A stretch of 64,000 nucleotides of DNA, taken from positions 27,795-91,794 of the forward strand of contig JAKCPI010012595.1 of the NCBI GenBank assembly GCA_023213315.1, given 5' to 3'. Shown here one piece after another: positions 1 through 9,990 of the stretch. The notes under the pieces are model-generated. The model ran no database searches. It was not told where the DNA came from and saw only the letters and a list, made by a program, of their open reading frames with translations. Position numbers and translations under genes: made by a program. Each line of letters begins with the position of its first letter. Position 1 is the first letter of the stretch. This stretch comes from Euborellia annulipes (Eukaryota; Arthropoda; Insecta; Dermaptera; Anisolabididae).

Positions 1-76
1 GCCCTCGCGCGTCTCCGCCAGCGGCTCCTGCTTCACCAGGATTTTACGTTCAGGTAACACCGAGTCCGGAGAGGCC
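1..76 (-). CDS. Hr4: Hr4-like nuclear receptor, third visible coding exon (partial)
   Basis: This is the most downstream exon of the minus-strand gene in the window and is cut by the window edge. The acceptor reads TTTGCAG followed by GGCCTC at base 76. Its first base completes an AGG (Arg) codon begun in the exon at 270-393. The next 25 codons are open (ASPDSVLPERKILVKQEPLA, then ETREG), while the other two frames stop. VKQE fits the sumoylation consensus psi-K-x-E, common in nuclear receptor N-terminal regions. The zinc-finger DNA-binding domain expected of the family is not in view and should lie beyond base 1. Splice phase makes the exon call secure; the family name rests on the upstream exon. 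Confidence 0.75.
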
Positions 77-269
77 CTGCAAACCACGCCAAAGTGAAAG
101 TAAATAGCTTTGCAAAAAAAAAGTCATTTGAATCAAAACCTGGTCTGACTTCCCGTCAAGAATGACTTGGCCAAAAGCCAGCCTCACGGCATTTGAATGT
201 TACTGCGATCATCAACAGTGATTCATTCTCTACTATTACAATATAAAAATGTAAGATACGTAAACATAC
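77..269 (-). other. Short intron of the Hr4-like gene
   Basis: This 193-bp AT-rich segment lies between the exons at 270-393 and 1-76. It starts GTATG and ends GCAG on the minus strand. It splits an Arg codon after its second base. No repeat is recognised in it. Confidence 0.75.
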
Positions 270-393
270 CTTTCCCGAGGAGGGGCATGTCCCGGGCTTG
301 GTGAGGACCTCATCAGGTCCAGGTTCTTTGGACACGGAGACACTGGGCCCACCATATCGGGGGACGAGGTGCTCGTGTCCGCGACGCTTTCAC
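270..393 (-). CDS. Hr4: Hr4-like nuclear receptor, second visible coding exon
   Basis: The exon is 124 bases. Its acceptor is ATTTCAG at 394-400 and its donor is GTATG just below 270. The first two bases complete a Gly codon with the last base of the exon at 19554-19658. Forty codons follow, starting ESVADTSTSSPDM and ending PGHAPPRE, and two bases are left over. Only this phase is open. The peptide is rich in Ser, Thr and Pro and should be a disordered, phosphorylatable N-terminal segment. The join gives CSSDGESVADTSTSSPD, which I remember as a strongly conserved start of insect HR4 proteins. Local G+C is far above that of the flanking introns. Confidence 0.8.
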
Positions 394-654
394 CTGAAAT
401 CACAAGAAAAAAAACTATTTTGAAATATCTCTTCCGAGTTTCAACTAATAAGAAATTAATGAATTAGTTTGATTTATTTTGGGGTGTTTTACTCCTTTTA
501 ATATCCATTTTACACCATCTGTGAAATATATTATTTTATTTATGCAAACAACACTACTCGGAAAAGGAAAATAATAATATAGGCCACTATAGATAGTGCT
601 TAATTAATTTAGAAAGATTTATTATATTTCTAAATAAAGATATAGATTATGCCC

Positions 655-905
655 TACAAGGCTGTCCCTTGTCCCATCGAGTTTTCTCACAGTCTCTCAA
701 CCACAATAGACATAATGGTCCATATTTCTCCCGAATGAGCTGCTGATCTTAATCCCGTTGTTAGCCTCGGATGTCTTAATTAGCGACAAGGCTGTTCCCA
801 TGTCGGTCTAATTGATTTCATTTGCCTCGCAATCGATGGAAATCAGTCTGATTGATTGGGTCGTAACGCTAATAAGGACAAGTGATTAACGTAATCGCTG
901 ATAAA
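655..905. promoter_or_regulatory. Candidate intronic enhancer, homeodomain-type sites
   Basis: This segment is less simple in composition than its surroundings and has many motif-like words: GCTAATTAAG-type and CTAATTGATT homeodomain cores, TGATTGATTGG (PBC/Hox-like) and GATTAACGTAATCG. It lies just inside the 3' end of the long Hr4 intron. Regulatory function is inferred from composition and position only; conservation in related species would be needed. Confidence 0.3.
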
Positions 906-2790
906 CTAACAATTGGTTATTTATCTTTTTTAATAATTAATTATTTATTTCGATAAATTATTTCTTTTTGTTTTAAAACTGTGAATTAAATCCAAATAAT
1001 GAATGAATTTGGCACAAAACTTCTTTCTCTGTATATGCTATTCTCAGTAATGAGAATAAGAAATGCTTTTGTATATAAAAAAAATATTTAAGTTTATTTT
1101 TAATGTGCGAGGGGAAAAAAATTAATGGTTAAATACTTTCATTTCCTACCAAATGATTTTCTTTATTGACATGTCGTGACTTAAACCGGGTCACATGCTT
1201 AGATTTTCTTACGATTCTATGAATATGGCAACTCGATTTAAAGCATATTTACGCTGCGGCATCTCGTCATTCCGACTCCATAGGCGCAATGGGAATAGAA
1301 AAAAAATGAGAAACGTCACTATCTATAAAATAGAGAAAATTTATTACTAAATTTTTTTACTAAATTCATTTAATTTTTTTTCTTAATCCAAACTCCCAAG
1401 AGAGTTGTAGTGATTAATTATTAATTACAATAAAAAATTATGCGTTGGTTCTGTTTTTGCGTCAAAAACCCGAAGGTAAAATAAAATCCTGCGATTTAGG
1501 AGCAGGAAACCAAAAAACTATATAAATTTTTTTATAGAATTGAAATGGAATTAGGTATGAATAAATATTATAATTGGTCAAAAGACAGCGTTCGAAAATA
1601 ATTTTGCTGTAAACTATTTTTAAGTCACCATCAGCAAAAGCAATCGATGTTGATGTCTCTTCAGGATCGTTAAAATCAAATTATTCTTGCAGAACTTAAT
1701 TAATTTTCAAGCAACTATTGTCGCTTTAATTGTTAGTTTAATTTCATTCAAGTTAGTTTAGGATAAAATTAATTTTTCTGCAATAATATCAATCATTTCA
1801 ACTGTTAATTTTTGTCTGCAGAAAATAATTAGATATTGATAAAATGCATGGCTAACAGAACGCGAGTGTTAAAAATGTTACACTATTTTTGAGATTATAC
1901 AAAAGCTCTTCATCCTTCTTGAAATGTATTATTACGAGTAATATTATTTTTTTTTAATTAAATCTTTGTCCTTTTTAAAAATAAGCAAAGAATTGAGTTT
2001 CTTTTCCCCCTCGAATGAATTCTGTATGTGTCGTTTAGAAATTTTGAAAGCAACTAGCTTGAATTAAGTTTGTCTATTAACCAACAACGCAAAATCCAAA
2101 TAAGTTATATTAAAAAATAAATAAATATCCTTGGATTAATATTAATATTAAGCTCGATCAGCCCACATATAATATTAATACATTACGCAGCCGAGAGGCA
2201 GGTCAAAGGATCCCTCTAAAATACCAAGGCTAAGTTCTATTATTTTTCTTGTTCTAAAAGCGATACATTAAAATATTACCAATTCAATATTAGCATTTTA
2301 TTTTATTTCATTCTATTAGATTGGATAAATTTTTTGAGAGATATAAATTCAATTATAGCTAAAATATTCAATCGTTCTTTCTCTTTAAGAGGCAATATTA
2401 ATTAAGTGCTCTTAAATAGTTTTACTCAAGAATCTCTAACAAACACTCCAGCGATCATAAATTATTAATATTATGATGAAATTCCTAACAGAGTTAAAAC
2501 GAGAGAAATTTTAAATAAGAAATTATATGAATTATCATTAAATTATCATTCATATTATATTTGGGCTAGTGCAGGTGTTGATAGACCATCGATTTTTGGT
2601 AGAAAAAACCACTCAGGTTATTTAGAGAAAAAAAAAATATCTGCGTTTGTCGTTGATTCATAATCGAAATTTAAACAAATTTTTATTGCAATAGAATATT
2701 TTTTTTTTTTTTTTTTAATATTCTTCTATCTTGGTCTTATCCCTATGCGGGGGCGGCAAAATTAATTATAAAAAAATGAGAACGCGAGAA
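906..2790. other. AT-rich intron sequence, no gene seen
   Basis: The stretch is AT-rich with short A and T runs. I recognise no bounded repeat, RNA or coding segment. A tRNA-like or splice-like reading could not be supported anywhere in it. Confidence 0.5.
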
Positions 2791-2844
2791 AAACAAGCTG
2801 ACTCGTCTCATGGCCTGACCTTGTAATGAAAAAGGGGAAAAAAA

Positions 2845-2917
2845 GGCTGAATGCCTTAGCTCGAGTAACTCGTGGTCGCCATCCAGGTACTCACTAGAAG
2901 TGAGCCCCTGAGTGATT
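2845..2917 (+). repeat. Dispersed 65-bp repeat (CTCGTGGTCGCCATCCA family), copy 1
   Basis: The core reads CTCGTGGTCGCCATCCAGGT, then a small hairpin and CCCCTGAG. The same block recurs at 18081-18148 (minus), 32005-32068 and 34950-35010. It may be the head of a SINE, but I see no clear box B promoter motif, so the origin is unknown. Confidence 0.55.
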
Positions 2918-5390
2918 TTAAATATTCTTTTAGAGTAGCTATTTAATAGTATAATAATAGAAAAAATAAATAAAATAGAAAGTCACTTTTTTTTATTGTT
3001 TGAAAAATAAAATGAAAATTTTGCAACTTTTGAAAACAGGATTAGATCAAAATTTTATATTTCCTAAGTCACGATTTTATTAAATTAAATTTAAAAAAAA
3101 TATATAGGGTCTCGAGGGAGAGAGAGAGAGAGGAAAAAGTCAGACAGTCCTTCAACAGAGAAGCCTTCTTTCTGTCTTGGGAGAAAATAAATAAGAGTAA
3201 AGCCCTGGATTGAGTAAGAAAATTATCGCATGCAATTTGGATTATTCAAGCTTGATTTAATCTCTGTCACGTTGATATCTAAATCATTAAGAAATAGGAT
3301 TATCGATTCTATCAGAAAATAACAACTTATGAACATGGTATTACGAGTTTTCATTTTTCTTAAGTGGCTTGACAGAAATGAGAGGCAATTTCTCCCACAG
3401 GATTTCGATTCTACTTTATGATAATAAAGAAATAGACAAAAAATTTATTCAATTATAATAACATAAGTGATGAAATCAGAACTTATTTGGAAAATGAAAT
3501 TTGAAATCAAAAAAGCATTAAAAAAAAAATTATTTTGACCAAGAGGAGGGTAAAGTAATGAATTAGGTCAAATTTTACAATTAAAATTAGGCGAAGGACG
3601 CCAGAACAATGGGGCACATGTAGATCGACCGTTCTTTTGCCAGCCTCTCGAGGGTGAAATTCGATTTTTTTTTTGGCTATTAATAAATAACTTTTTTTAA
3701 TAATCAGGAGAAATAAGGCAGCCGAAGCAAGTAAGTATTTAATTAAGTTCCTAATGAAGGCCTGAAGAATCGGCCGCGACGTCGATATTGTTATTAAATA
3801 AAGCAGAAAAAGAAGAATATTTTTTACTTTATTTGCTTCGACTGCCTAATTTCTACTCAGTATTAATTAGACATTCAGCCACTACTCCTTGCAAAATTTA
3901 ACACCTCCTTGGCTCAAATTGTGATTCTGTTAGCAAAAACTTTAACGTCAAAGCGTTAATATTTAGTCAATAGTGTTAAAAATTAATGTCATGTCCAGGG
4001 TGTGCTTTAATATTTTAACGCCTTATTTAATACATCAAAATGGCGTCTTTAACCTAAAAGTAAGGTTATGATTTCGACAGCTTTGAGATAAAAGCAACAT
4101 GTTAACTTCGCTGTTAAAACTTGGTTTAGATTTTTTAACGCTGATGTTATTACTTTACTTTTTAACACTCAATTGATGATGTTAAATTTTAAAGCCTGTT
4201 TTTAGAGAATAGACCTGATGACGACTAAATAATATTTAATGTGTAAAGAAAAATGTCTTTTATTAATTATAATTTAATTTATATTAATAACTTATATAAA
4301 ATTTGATATAAGAAAGGAAATATTGGTCTCATGGCTATCTAACGGCCTGTGTTATAATCCCACAACACATCTTTAATTTCAATTATAACTAATGAATCCT
4401 GGTCTCTTAATTCACACCTCCTCTCGAAATTCCTCAATATAAAGAAGAGAGAGCAAATATAGGTCAAAAAATTTGCATCAGGATGTATGAAAATGTGGTC
4501 AACCACAAAAGCCGGCAGGCACCCACTGATAAAAATATTAATGAAAAAAAAAAAAAAAAACGCTTTCCATGTTAAATAAATAAATTTTATAATCAAATAC
4601 GATCTTTTAATTAATGCTTGTAAACATCGTTTTATAAAAGGAATAAAAAATGAATAATTTCTCTTGAAACCAGTTTTATGAATTTGTTAACGGATCTGCA
4701 TGTGATAAAAAAAAAATTCTACAAATGAAGAAATACAGTCTTATTATTAAAAGGCGGAATAAAATTTTTTTCCGCTTAAATTTGTTTTCACATCAGGATA
4801 TTTTGCATTTATCATCGTCATCCTGGTCTTTTCTTCGCCTCCTCTTTCATCATTAATTTATTATTGGAAGTGAATTAATCGGTTTTACTTTCCTGCATTA
4901 TAGGGAAGTATAATTTGACCAAAAATTATTATATTCGATTTATTTATTTAATGTAAAGAGAAAATTAACGTACTTTTGAATAAAAAATCGATCGATTCAA
5001 AAGTTTTCAATCAAATTTTCACTTGAGTCGGAGAAAGTGCATAGTACTTTAAAAACGACTGCAGAATAAGCAGTTGAAACGTTGTATAGTAGGCCTATTT
5101 ATATTTTTAATAAATAGCCTAATTAATACAAAATGTGGTCTATAATTAAAAACTCCCATAATAAAATTTTTTTTAAAAATAAAACTTGGTTTTTTTAGGA
5201 TTTTTTTTGAGAAAAAAAAATAAAAAAAAAAAAAAAAAAAAAATTTTAAAAAAAAAAAAAAAAAAAAATTAGCTCGTATAACTTGTAATCGTCTTTTGAG
5301 AATTTCTAAATTTTTATTTTTCAGAAACCTTTATTTGAAGCAATCTTTTAAAAATAATTTAATTTGTTTTCGTTGAGAGTTTAAAATTGA
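2918..5390. other. AT-rich intron sequence with GTTAA-rich patch
   Basis: There is no gene. A (GA)n tract lies at 3117-3132. Between 3940 and 4190 the word GTTAA or its complement occurs about ten times, including TTAACGTCAAAGCGTTAA. Long A runs at 5211-5268 surround an AATTTTAA core. A higher-G+C patch with GGCCGCGACGTCGAT sits near 3768. Confidence 0.4.
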
Positions 5391-5910
5391 AGTTTAAAGT
5401 ATCCCCGCCCCCCCGCCCCTAATGAAGATAGGATATATATCTGTACTCTCATTAAAATTTTAAGGTAGAATGAACGAAAAAATTTTATATTTTTAAATTT
5501 TTCATAAATTATTAATGCAGCAGCTATCTTAATCGTAAACGCTTTAAATTTTTTAATTTTTTATAAATTCCTATATTGTTGAGCCTTACGCCAGTATATA
5601 AATTTTACTGAAAGAAATAATAAGAGTATCTTAATTGGGCATAATACACTGTATATGTTAGGACAATTAAGACTCAAATCAGATCTATTATACGGCGCAG
5701 AAGAAAGAGTGTAGAAACGTTCTTAACTCGGGTAACTCATAATCTAGCTACACCATCTACCGGTATGTAGTGATCATTGAAATGTTTCTTTTATATTCTC
5801 TCACATTACCTAAATACTATCCTACCTTTTAACTAAATTTATATCTTCTTTTTATTTTACAGGAATTTCGGGGGAAGGGGGGGGTTGGACCCCCAAATCT
5901 ACGCCCCTGG
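5391..5910. mobile_element. Remnant of a C-rich hAT-type MITE (right end)
   Basis: C-rich blocks at about 5402-5420 and G- then C-rich sequence ending ACGCCCCTGG at 5871-5912 resemble the ends of the CAGTGGCGTAG-type elements seen at 56603 and 60345. No intact left terminus or TSD was found, so boundaries are uncertain. Confidence 0.3.
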
Positions 5911-5944
5911 CTATATGTATAAATAATAAAATTGTATATACGTT

Positions 5945-6125
5945 TGGAGAGGTTGGTTGTTGGCAGGTGACGTCACCTGACCAGGCGAGAGGGGGATGCA
6001 TTTTTTCGTTGTCAATGTCAAGAGAAGGAAGAGGAGGTCTGCCGGCTGCGGCCTTAAACTTATCTCCTCAAGGCTGGCGACGCCCTCGGGCCGATCTGCT
6101 TCGCAACCACCCCACCACCACCACC
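5945..6125. promoter_or_regulatory. G+C-rich island with CRE/E-box palindrome
   Basis: A G+C-rich island sits in otherwise AT-rich intron. It contains the perfect 16-bp palindrome CAGGTGACGTCACCTG at about 5965-5980, joining a full cAMP-response element (TGACGTCA) to two E-boxes. Short frames run through it on both strands (one with a His run from CAC repeats) but none has start and splice support. It could be an enhancer or an alternative promoter of Hr4. Confidence 0.35.
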
Positions 6126-6134
6126 ATACAAATA

Positions 6135-6960
6135 TATTTATATACACACACATACAAACACATACTCTATATTCAATTCAGATAAACAAACAACAGGGAA
6201 AGAAAGAATTTTTTCAAGTCATTTTATATTAATTTTAATTATATTCCTTGAACTGTATAAGCCAACCAATTGGTCTACCATTTAATACGATATGTATTTT
6301 CGCACAATTTTCGGAATTAGTGAGAATTATAGCATAAGCGGATGAGTATAAAAAAAAAACTTGCTTTTGCAACAAAAGACTAAGAGGCGATTGTACTCAA
6401 ATACTTAATATTGTGGCCTTCCCAGAGGTATGCTATTCATATATGAAAAATAGAAAGTACAATAATAACAATGAAAATAAAAACGTCATTGTTACTTTTT
6501 ATTTATGCAAAGACTTGTTAAATTTTTGCCAGAAAGATTACGTAAGGTTTTGGTAGGTTAAGATGTTTTTTTTTTTTATGGTGATATTTTAATACTTCCG
6601 CATTATATTAAAAATTCTCAATTTTTTTTTTTACATTTTTAAAAAATTAATGTCAAAATGCCAACTAAATTCATTCCCTTGTCAGATTTATATTTCAAAG
6701 CATCTAATATCAGCACCGTTGTCATTTCGTATTCAAAATGATAATAAAGCAGAGAGTTTATATTATTGCTCATTGATAAACAAAAAATAAATATACTGTA
6801 TAATAAATTTAGCGAAAATCAACGATACTTATGAATAAAATTTAAAATCAAATTTATATCTCCTGTATTTGTTATTTAGAAATGATTTCTGGGGGAAAAT
6901 TTGTATGTAAATGCTTGTCAAAAGAATCTATTATTAAAACATGTATAGAATTTTTTTAAA
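6135..6960. other. AT-rich intron sequence, nothing recognised
   Basis: There are only AT-rich unique-looking sequence and T/A runs. No ORF or bounded repeat is supported. Confidence 0.45.
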
Positions 6961-6965
6961 TTTGT

Positions 6966-7022
6966 TTTAAAGTCTTTCCTTTCCGGCATCTAAAGCTATT
7001 TTGACCCCATCCTATTTATTTC
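6966..7022 (-). repeat. SINE-B tail fragment
   Basis: TCCGGCATCTAAAGC followed by CCCCATCCTATTTATTTCA is the reverse complement of the SINE-B tail (GAAATAAATAGGG, GGCCTCAGATGCCGAAAAAG) seen whole at 28560-28725. The copy is 5'-truncated. Confidence 0.45.
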
Positions 7023-7044
7023 AGTTGATAAATATGTATAGAGA

Positions 7045-7185
7045 AGTGAAAAAGCCCGCCTTCGGCGAGCAAATGCATCAAATTTATTCTTACTCACTGT
7101 TTGGAAATTTCACAATTGCTCACCGAAGGCGAAGTTTTAAAGTTTTAAATTTCCCTCATTGGCTCCACTTCCTCTCAGTCTAACC
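7045..7185 (+). repeat. Family D repeat, left part (split by a transposon)
   Basis: The words CCCGCCTTCGGCGAGCAAATG, then GCTCACCGAAGGCGA and TTAAATTTCCCTC match copies at 32940-33130, 46195-46400 and 58015-58245 (minus). Here the repeat is interrupted by the composite hAT-type element 7186-9910 and resumes at 9911. The join AGTCTAACCAATCAACGA matches the undisturbed CCAATCAGCGA in other copies. Confidence 0.6.
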
Positions 7186-7445
7186 CAGTGGTTTCCAAAC
7201 TTTATGTTACCACGCCTCCCTTAAAAATAATTAATCTTATGACGCCTCCCCCCCCCCCTCCCCCCATTTTATAAAATAATACAAAAACGAAAATTTTTAA
7301 TGCTAAAAAATATAAATTTATATAAAAATATTTTTTTTATTTATTCTTATTTATATTAAAACTAGCAATCATTTGGAAAATTGGTCCTGGCCAAATCCGC
7401 GCCTCCCCTTAGACTAGTCCGCGCCTCACTGGTTGGAAAACGCTG
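7186..7445 (+). repeat. Left end module of composite element, copy 1
   Basis: CAGTGGTTTCCAAACTTTAT opens the module and GGTTGGAAAACGCTG closes it, so it looks like a complete hAT MITE. Its interior (ACGCCTCCC, a C run, CTAGCAATCATTTGG, CCGCGCCTCCCC) recurs in the same order at 9633-9910, 38285-38505 and 40789-41089. Confidence 0.7.
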
Positions 7446-7508
7446 GTATAAGGGTATTTTATGGCTGGTGGAATTTGTATCAGGAAAAAGAAAAAATTTA
7501 AATATATT

Positions 7509-7606
7509 TTAACAGCTTATGTTTCGGCCTTGGTCAAAGTCACCCTCGGATGACCACTAACAGCTCCGAGGATGGCTTTGACCAAAGCCGAAACGTCAGC
7601 TGTTGA
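7509..7606 (+). repeat. Foldback with hammerhead-like arms, locus 1
   Basis: Two inverted arms of about 40 bp face each other. The plus-strand right arm reads CCGAGGATGGCTTTGACC then AAAGCCGAAACGTCAGCTG. GGCTTT and AAAGCC can pair around GACC, leaving GAGGAT and GAAA as unpaired flanks, as in a hammerhead stem II. The homologous locus in copy 2 is 38599-38700. Confidence 0.55.
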
Positions 7607-7689
7607 AATAAATTTTTAAAGAAAAAATTCTTGTTTCGTTTTTTCTTTCATTCCTGAAGAAAAATATTTTCCTCAAATCTTATTTTCAC

Positions 7690-7945
7690 GCCCTATGGAT
7701 GGGGGGGGGGTGCCTAACTTAAATATAAAATTTCAACCTCCTAGCTCAATTCCTTCATGCTTTAAATTGAACCCAAACAGACACACAGGCAGACCATGTC
7801 GCGAAAACCATTTTTTTGGATTCAGGGGACCTCAAAACGTGTATCCATCAAAGTCTCGACATCGAATTTTCGACATGAATTCAATATTTTCTCTCTATAT
7901 ATGTATATTAACTTATACATATAGGTAAGAGAAAGTAAAAATTCA
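7690..7945 (+). repeat. Family E repeat end inside composite element
   Basis: The tract GGGGGGTGCCTAACTTAAAT, an A+C-rich segment, GACATGAATTCAATA, and a terminal TATA-rich hairpin with TAAGAGAAAGTAAAA matches 38785-39030 and 51745-52382. An apparent 77-codon frame across it is repeat sequence, not a gene. Confidence 0.6.
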
Positions 7946-8520
7946 AATCTTAATTGAGATTAGTTCTATATACAAAAAGATGCGGTAACTCACCCCCGGA
8001 AAATTCTAAGTGGACTAATCATATCTTACTTTTCTACCTAATGAAAAAAATCCCAACAAAATTCTGCTCGATGGGTTTCTAAGTTACCTAGTGTTATTAT
8101 TATCCGTTTATGAGAATTTTGAAATCTTCAAAAATTAATTCCGCTCCAGTATTAGAATGACATTAAAATGTTTCTATCTTACTATACTATTTGCTAAATA
8201 TTGAATATAAATTTTAACTCAAACGGAATGCACTTATTTTTTAGTAAAAGTATTAAAAAACATTAATATCTTTGTGCATTATAGGAGATGGGGCATTAAC
8301 CCCTTCATACCCCCCCCCGCCCTTTAAGGAAATGCCAGCCTTCACCGCGAAATTACTCTCAAAATAATTTAAATACATTTATAAATAATTATTTTTATTT
8401 TTAATTTGAAATTATTTTATTTTAATTTTCAACCTTTAATCCACCCCTGTGTAAAAGTATATTAAGGAAATTTGATTAACAAAAATATAGGCCATATAGA
8501 AAGAATATATTGGTAAATAA

Positions 8521-8707
8521 TGGCAGTCCGAAATGGTTACCAAATGGCTTAAATAGAAATGCCTGGACCCCCAATATGTATATTATTAATTAATAACGGT
8601 TATCGTATAAAGTCTTATATGGCCTGAGTTGCCGAAAAGACTGTGAATGTGTGTGTGAGTGTGAGTGTGAATGAGAAAAAAGTGTGAATGTTTAAAAAAA
8701 AAAAAGT
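8521..8707 (+). repeat. SINE-A, 5'-truncated
   Basis: The copy runs from GGCAGTCCG through AAATGCCTGGACCCCC, GTTATCG, GGCCTGAGTTGCCGAAAAGA and the GTGTGAGTGTGAGTGTGAA tract to an A tail. The tRNA-like head is missing. Copy 2 of the composite keeps only the SINE tail next to a ~0.3-kb deletion near 39512, so this insertion predates the duplication. Confidence 0.7.
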
Positions 8708-8909
8708 TAAAAAATAAAAAAACTAATTTTTTTTTCAATGACACCTACACTCCCCCTCCCCCTTTCAACAGCTTATATTCACCCTCTACCCTTAGTGAAA
8801 TACAAAACATTTAATTTCATATTCAAAAGAATCGTTTTTCGCAGTCAAATTATTTGTTTCTATCATTTTTTTTTTTTTTTTTTTCAAGGATAAAATGCAT
8901 AATAATTAC

Positions 8910-9059
8910 CTTTAATAAGATGCTCAAGAGGGTGTGTTTGCTGACGGAGTAGTCAGGGTCGGTTGCACTATATTAATTATTCACTTTGATTCACTTTAAA
9001 CACAACTTGATAAGAGAGCAAGCAGCAGGCGCGCCTGCCGTCAGGCCACACACTGGACT
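8910..9059 (-). promoter_or_regulatory. Promoter and first-exon-like module in composite element, copy 1
   Basis: On the minus strand an arthropod initiator-like TTCAGTC starts at about 9061, followed by a relatively G+C-rich ~150-bp segment ending AAAG and a donor-like GTAATT at 8904-8909. Copy 2 keeps the same initiator and donor (39711-39846). It may be the promoter and 5' exon of a lost transposase gene or of a captured host gene. No start codon with a long frame is evident. Confidence 0.35.
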
Positions 9060-9375
9060 GAACGAGAATCTCGACTCTCTCTCTGTTTGTATAGGAATAA
9101 AACAGATGAAAATAACAATTCCCTTTTTATTAAAAGTAAAAAAATACCTTTTGCTCTAATCTAACTTTATTTATAACTGGAAAAGAATGTCAACAAGTGA
9201 TTTGGAATATTCCAAGGCCTTTCTTAAATAATCAACCCTTCATTCCCCCCCCCCTAATCAAATAATAATCAACGCTATTTTTTGAATGTTTTCTATTTAT
9301 TTGGCTTCGATTTAGTTAAAAAAAATTAAAAAAATTAAAAAAAACATTTTTTTTAAATTTTTCAACCCCTAATCC

Positions 9376-9530
9376 AATTTTTTTTTTTTTTTTTAATTTT
9401 TTCGGCAACTTAGGCCATATAAGACTTTTTACGATAACCGTTATTAAGAATATATTTATGTTGGGGTCCAGGCATTCTTATTTATGCCATTTGAAATCCA
9501 ATCTTAATAAATAAAATAATTAACAATGCT
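9376..9530 (-). repeat. SINE-A, minus strand, 5'-truncated
   Basis: A T run is followed by TCGGCAACTTAGGCCATATA, ACGATAACCG and TTGGGGTCCAGGCATTC, the reverse complement of SINE-A. The orthologous copy in the second composite element is split by a MITE at 40305-40550. Confidence 0.65.
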
Positions 9531-9632
9531 ATCGCCTTTGGCGAGCTTCGCGTCTAGTCAGAAAAAAATCAAAGCCCTGAAAAACTTCCCTGGATCCACC
9601 TTTGGGTTTTACACATAGTATAATTTTCTATA

Positions 9633-9910
9633 TTACAACGCCTCCCTTAAAATTATTTTAATCGTATGAAGTCCCCCATACAAAAACAAAAATTTTTAGT
9701 ACTAAAAAATATAAATTTATATAAAAATATTTTTTTTATTTATTCATATTTATTATTTTAATTAAAAACTCCGTCCCAGAATCTTTATTATTTTATTTAT
9801 AAAACTAGCAATCATATGGAAAATTGATCTTGGTGGCCAATATTCGCGCCTCCCCTTAGACTAGTCCGCGCCTCCCTAGGGAGGCGCGCCTCACAGTTTG
9901 GAAAACGCTG
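9633..9910 (+). repeat. Right end module of composite element, copy 1
   Basis: The module lacks the first ~20 bp of the CAGTGGTTTCC end (present in copy 2 at 40789) but keeps ACAACGCCTCCCTTAAAATT, CTAGCAATCATATGG and the terminal GAGGCGCGCCTCACAGTTTG, then GAAAACGCTG. Confidence 0.65.
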
Positions 9911-9990
9911 GTCTAACCAATCAACGAAAGAGAGTGGTAAACAGGAACATAATGGAAGTGAGTGGCTAGCGCTTTATAGTATATGATATT
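9911..9990 (+). repeat. Family D repeat, right part
   Basis: CAATCAACGAAAGAGAGTGG, then GGAAGTGAGTGGCTAGCGCT and TTATA continue the family D repeat interrupted at 7185. Compare CAATCAGCGAGAAAAGAGGC and GTCGCTAGCGCTTTATA at 33066-33127. Confidence 0.55.

Larger units (their letters stand above)
7186..9910 (+). mobile_element. Composite hAT-type element, copy 1 (2725 bp)
   Basis: The element begins CAGTGGTTTCCAAAC and ends GTTTGGAAAACGCTG. It is flanked by the 8-bp duplication GTCTAACC at 7178-7185 and 9911-9918, the TSD length of hAT transposons. It is not a simple MITE: a ~0.26-kb module at 7186-7445 and a related module at about 9633-9910 lie in the same orientation around ~2.2 kb of cargo. 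The cargo holds a foldback, a family E end, two SINEs and an exon-like segment. A second copy with a different TSD is at 38285-41089. No transposase frame is visible. Confidence 0.8.

Noticed and set aside
7186..9910. LTR retrotransposon, because similar modules lie at both ends in direct orientation
   Set aside because: The modules lack TG...CA ends, primer-binding site and polypurine tract, and the TSD is 8 bp with hAT-like CAGTGGTTTCC termini.
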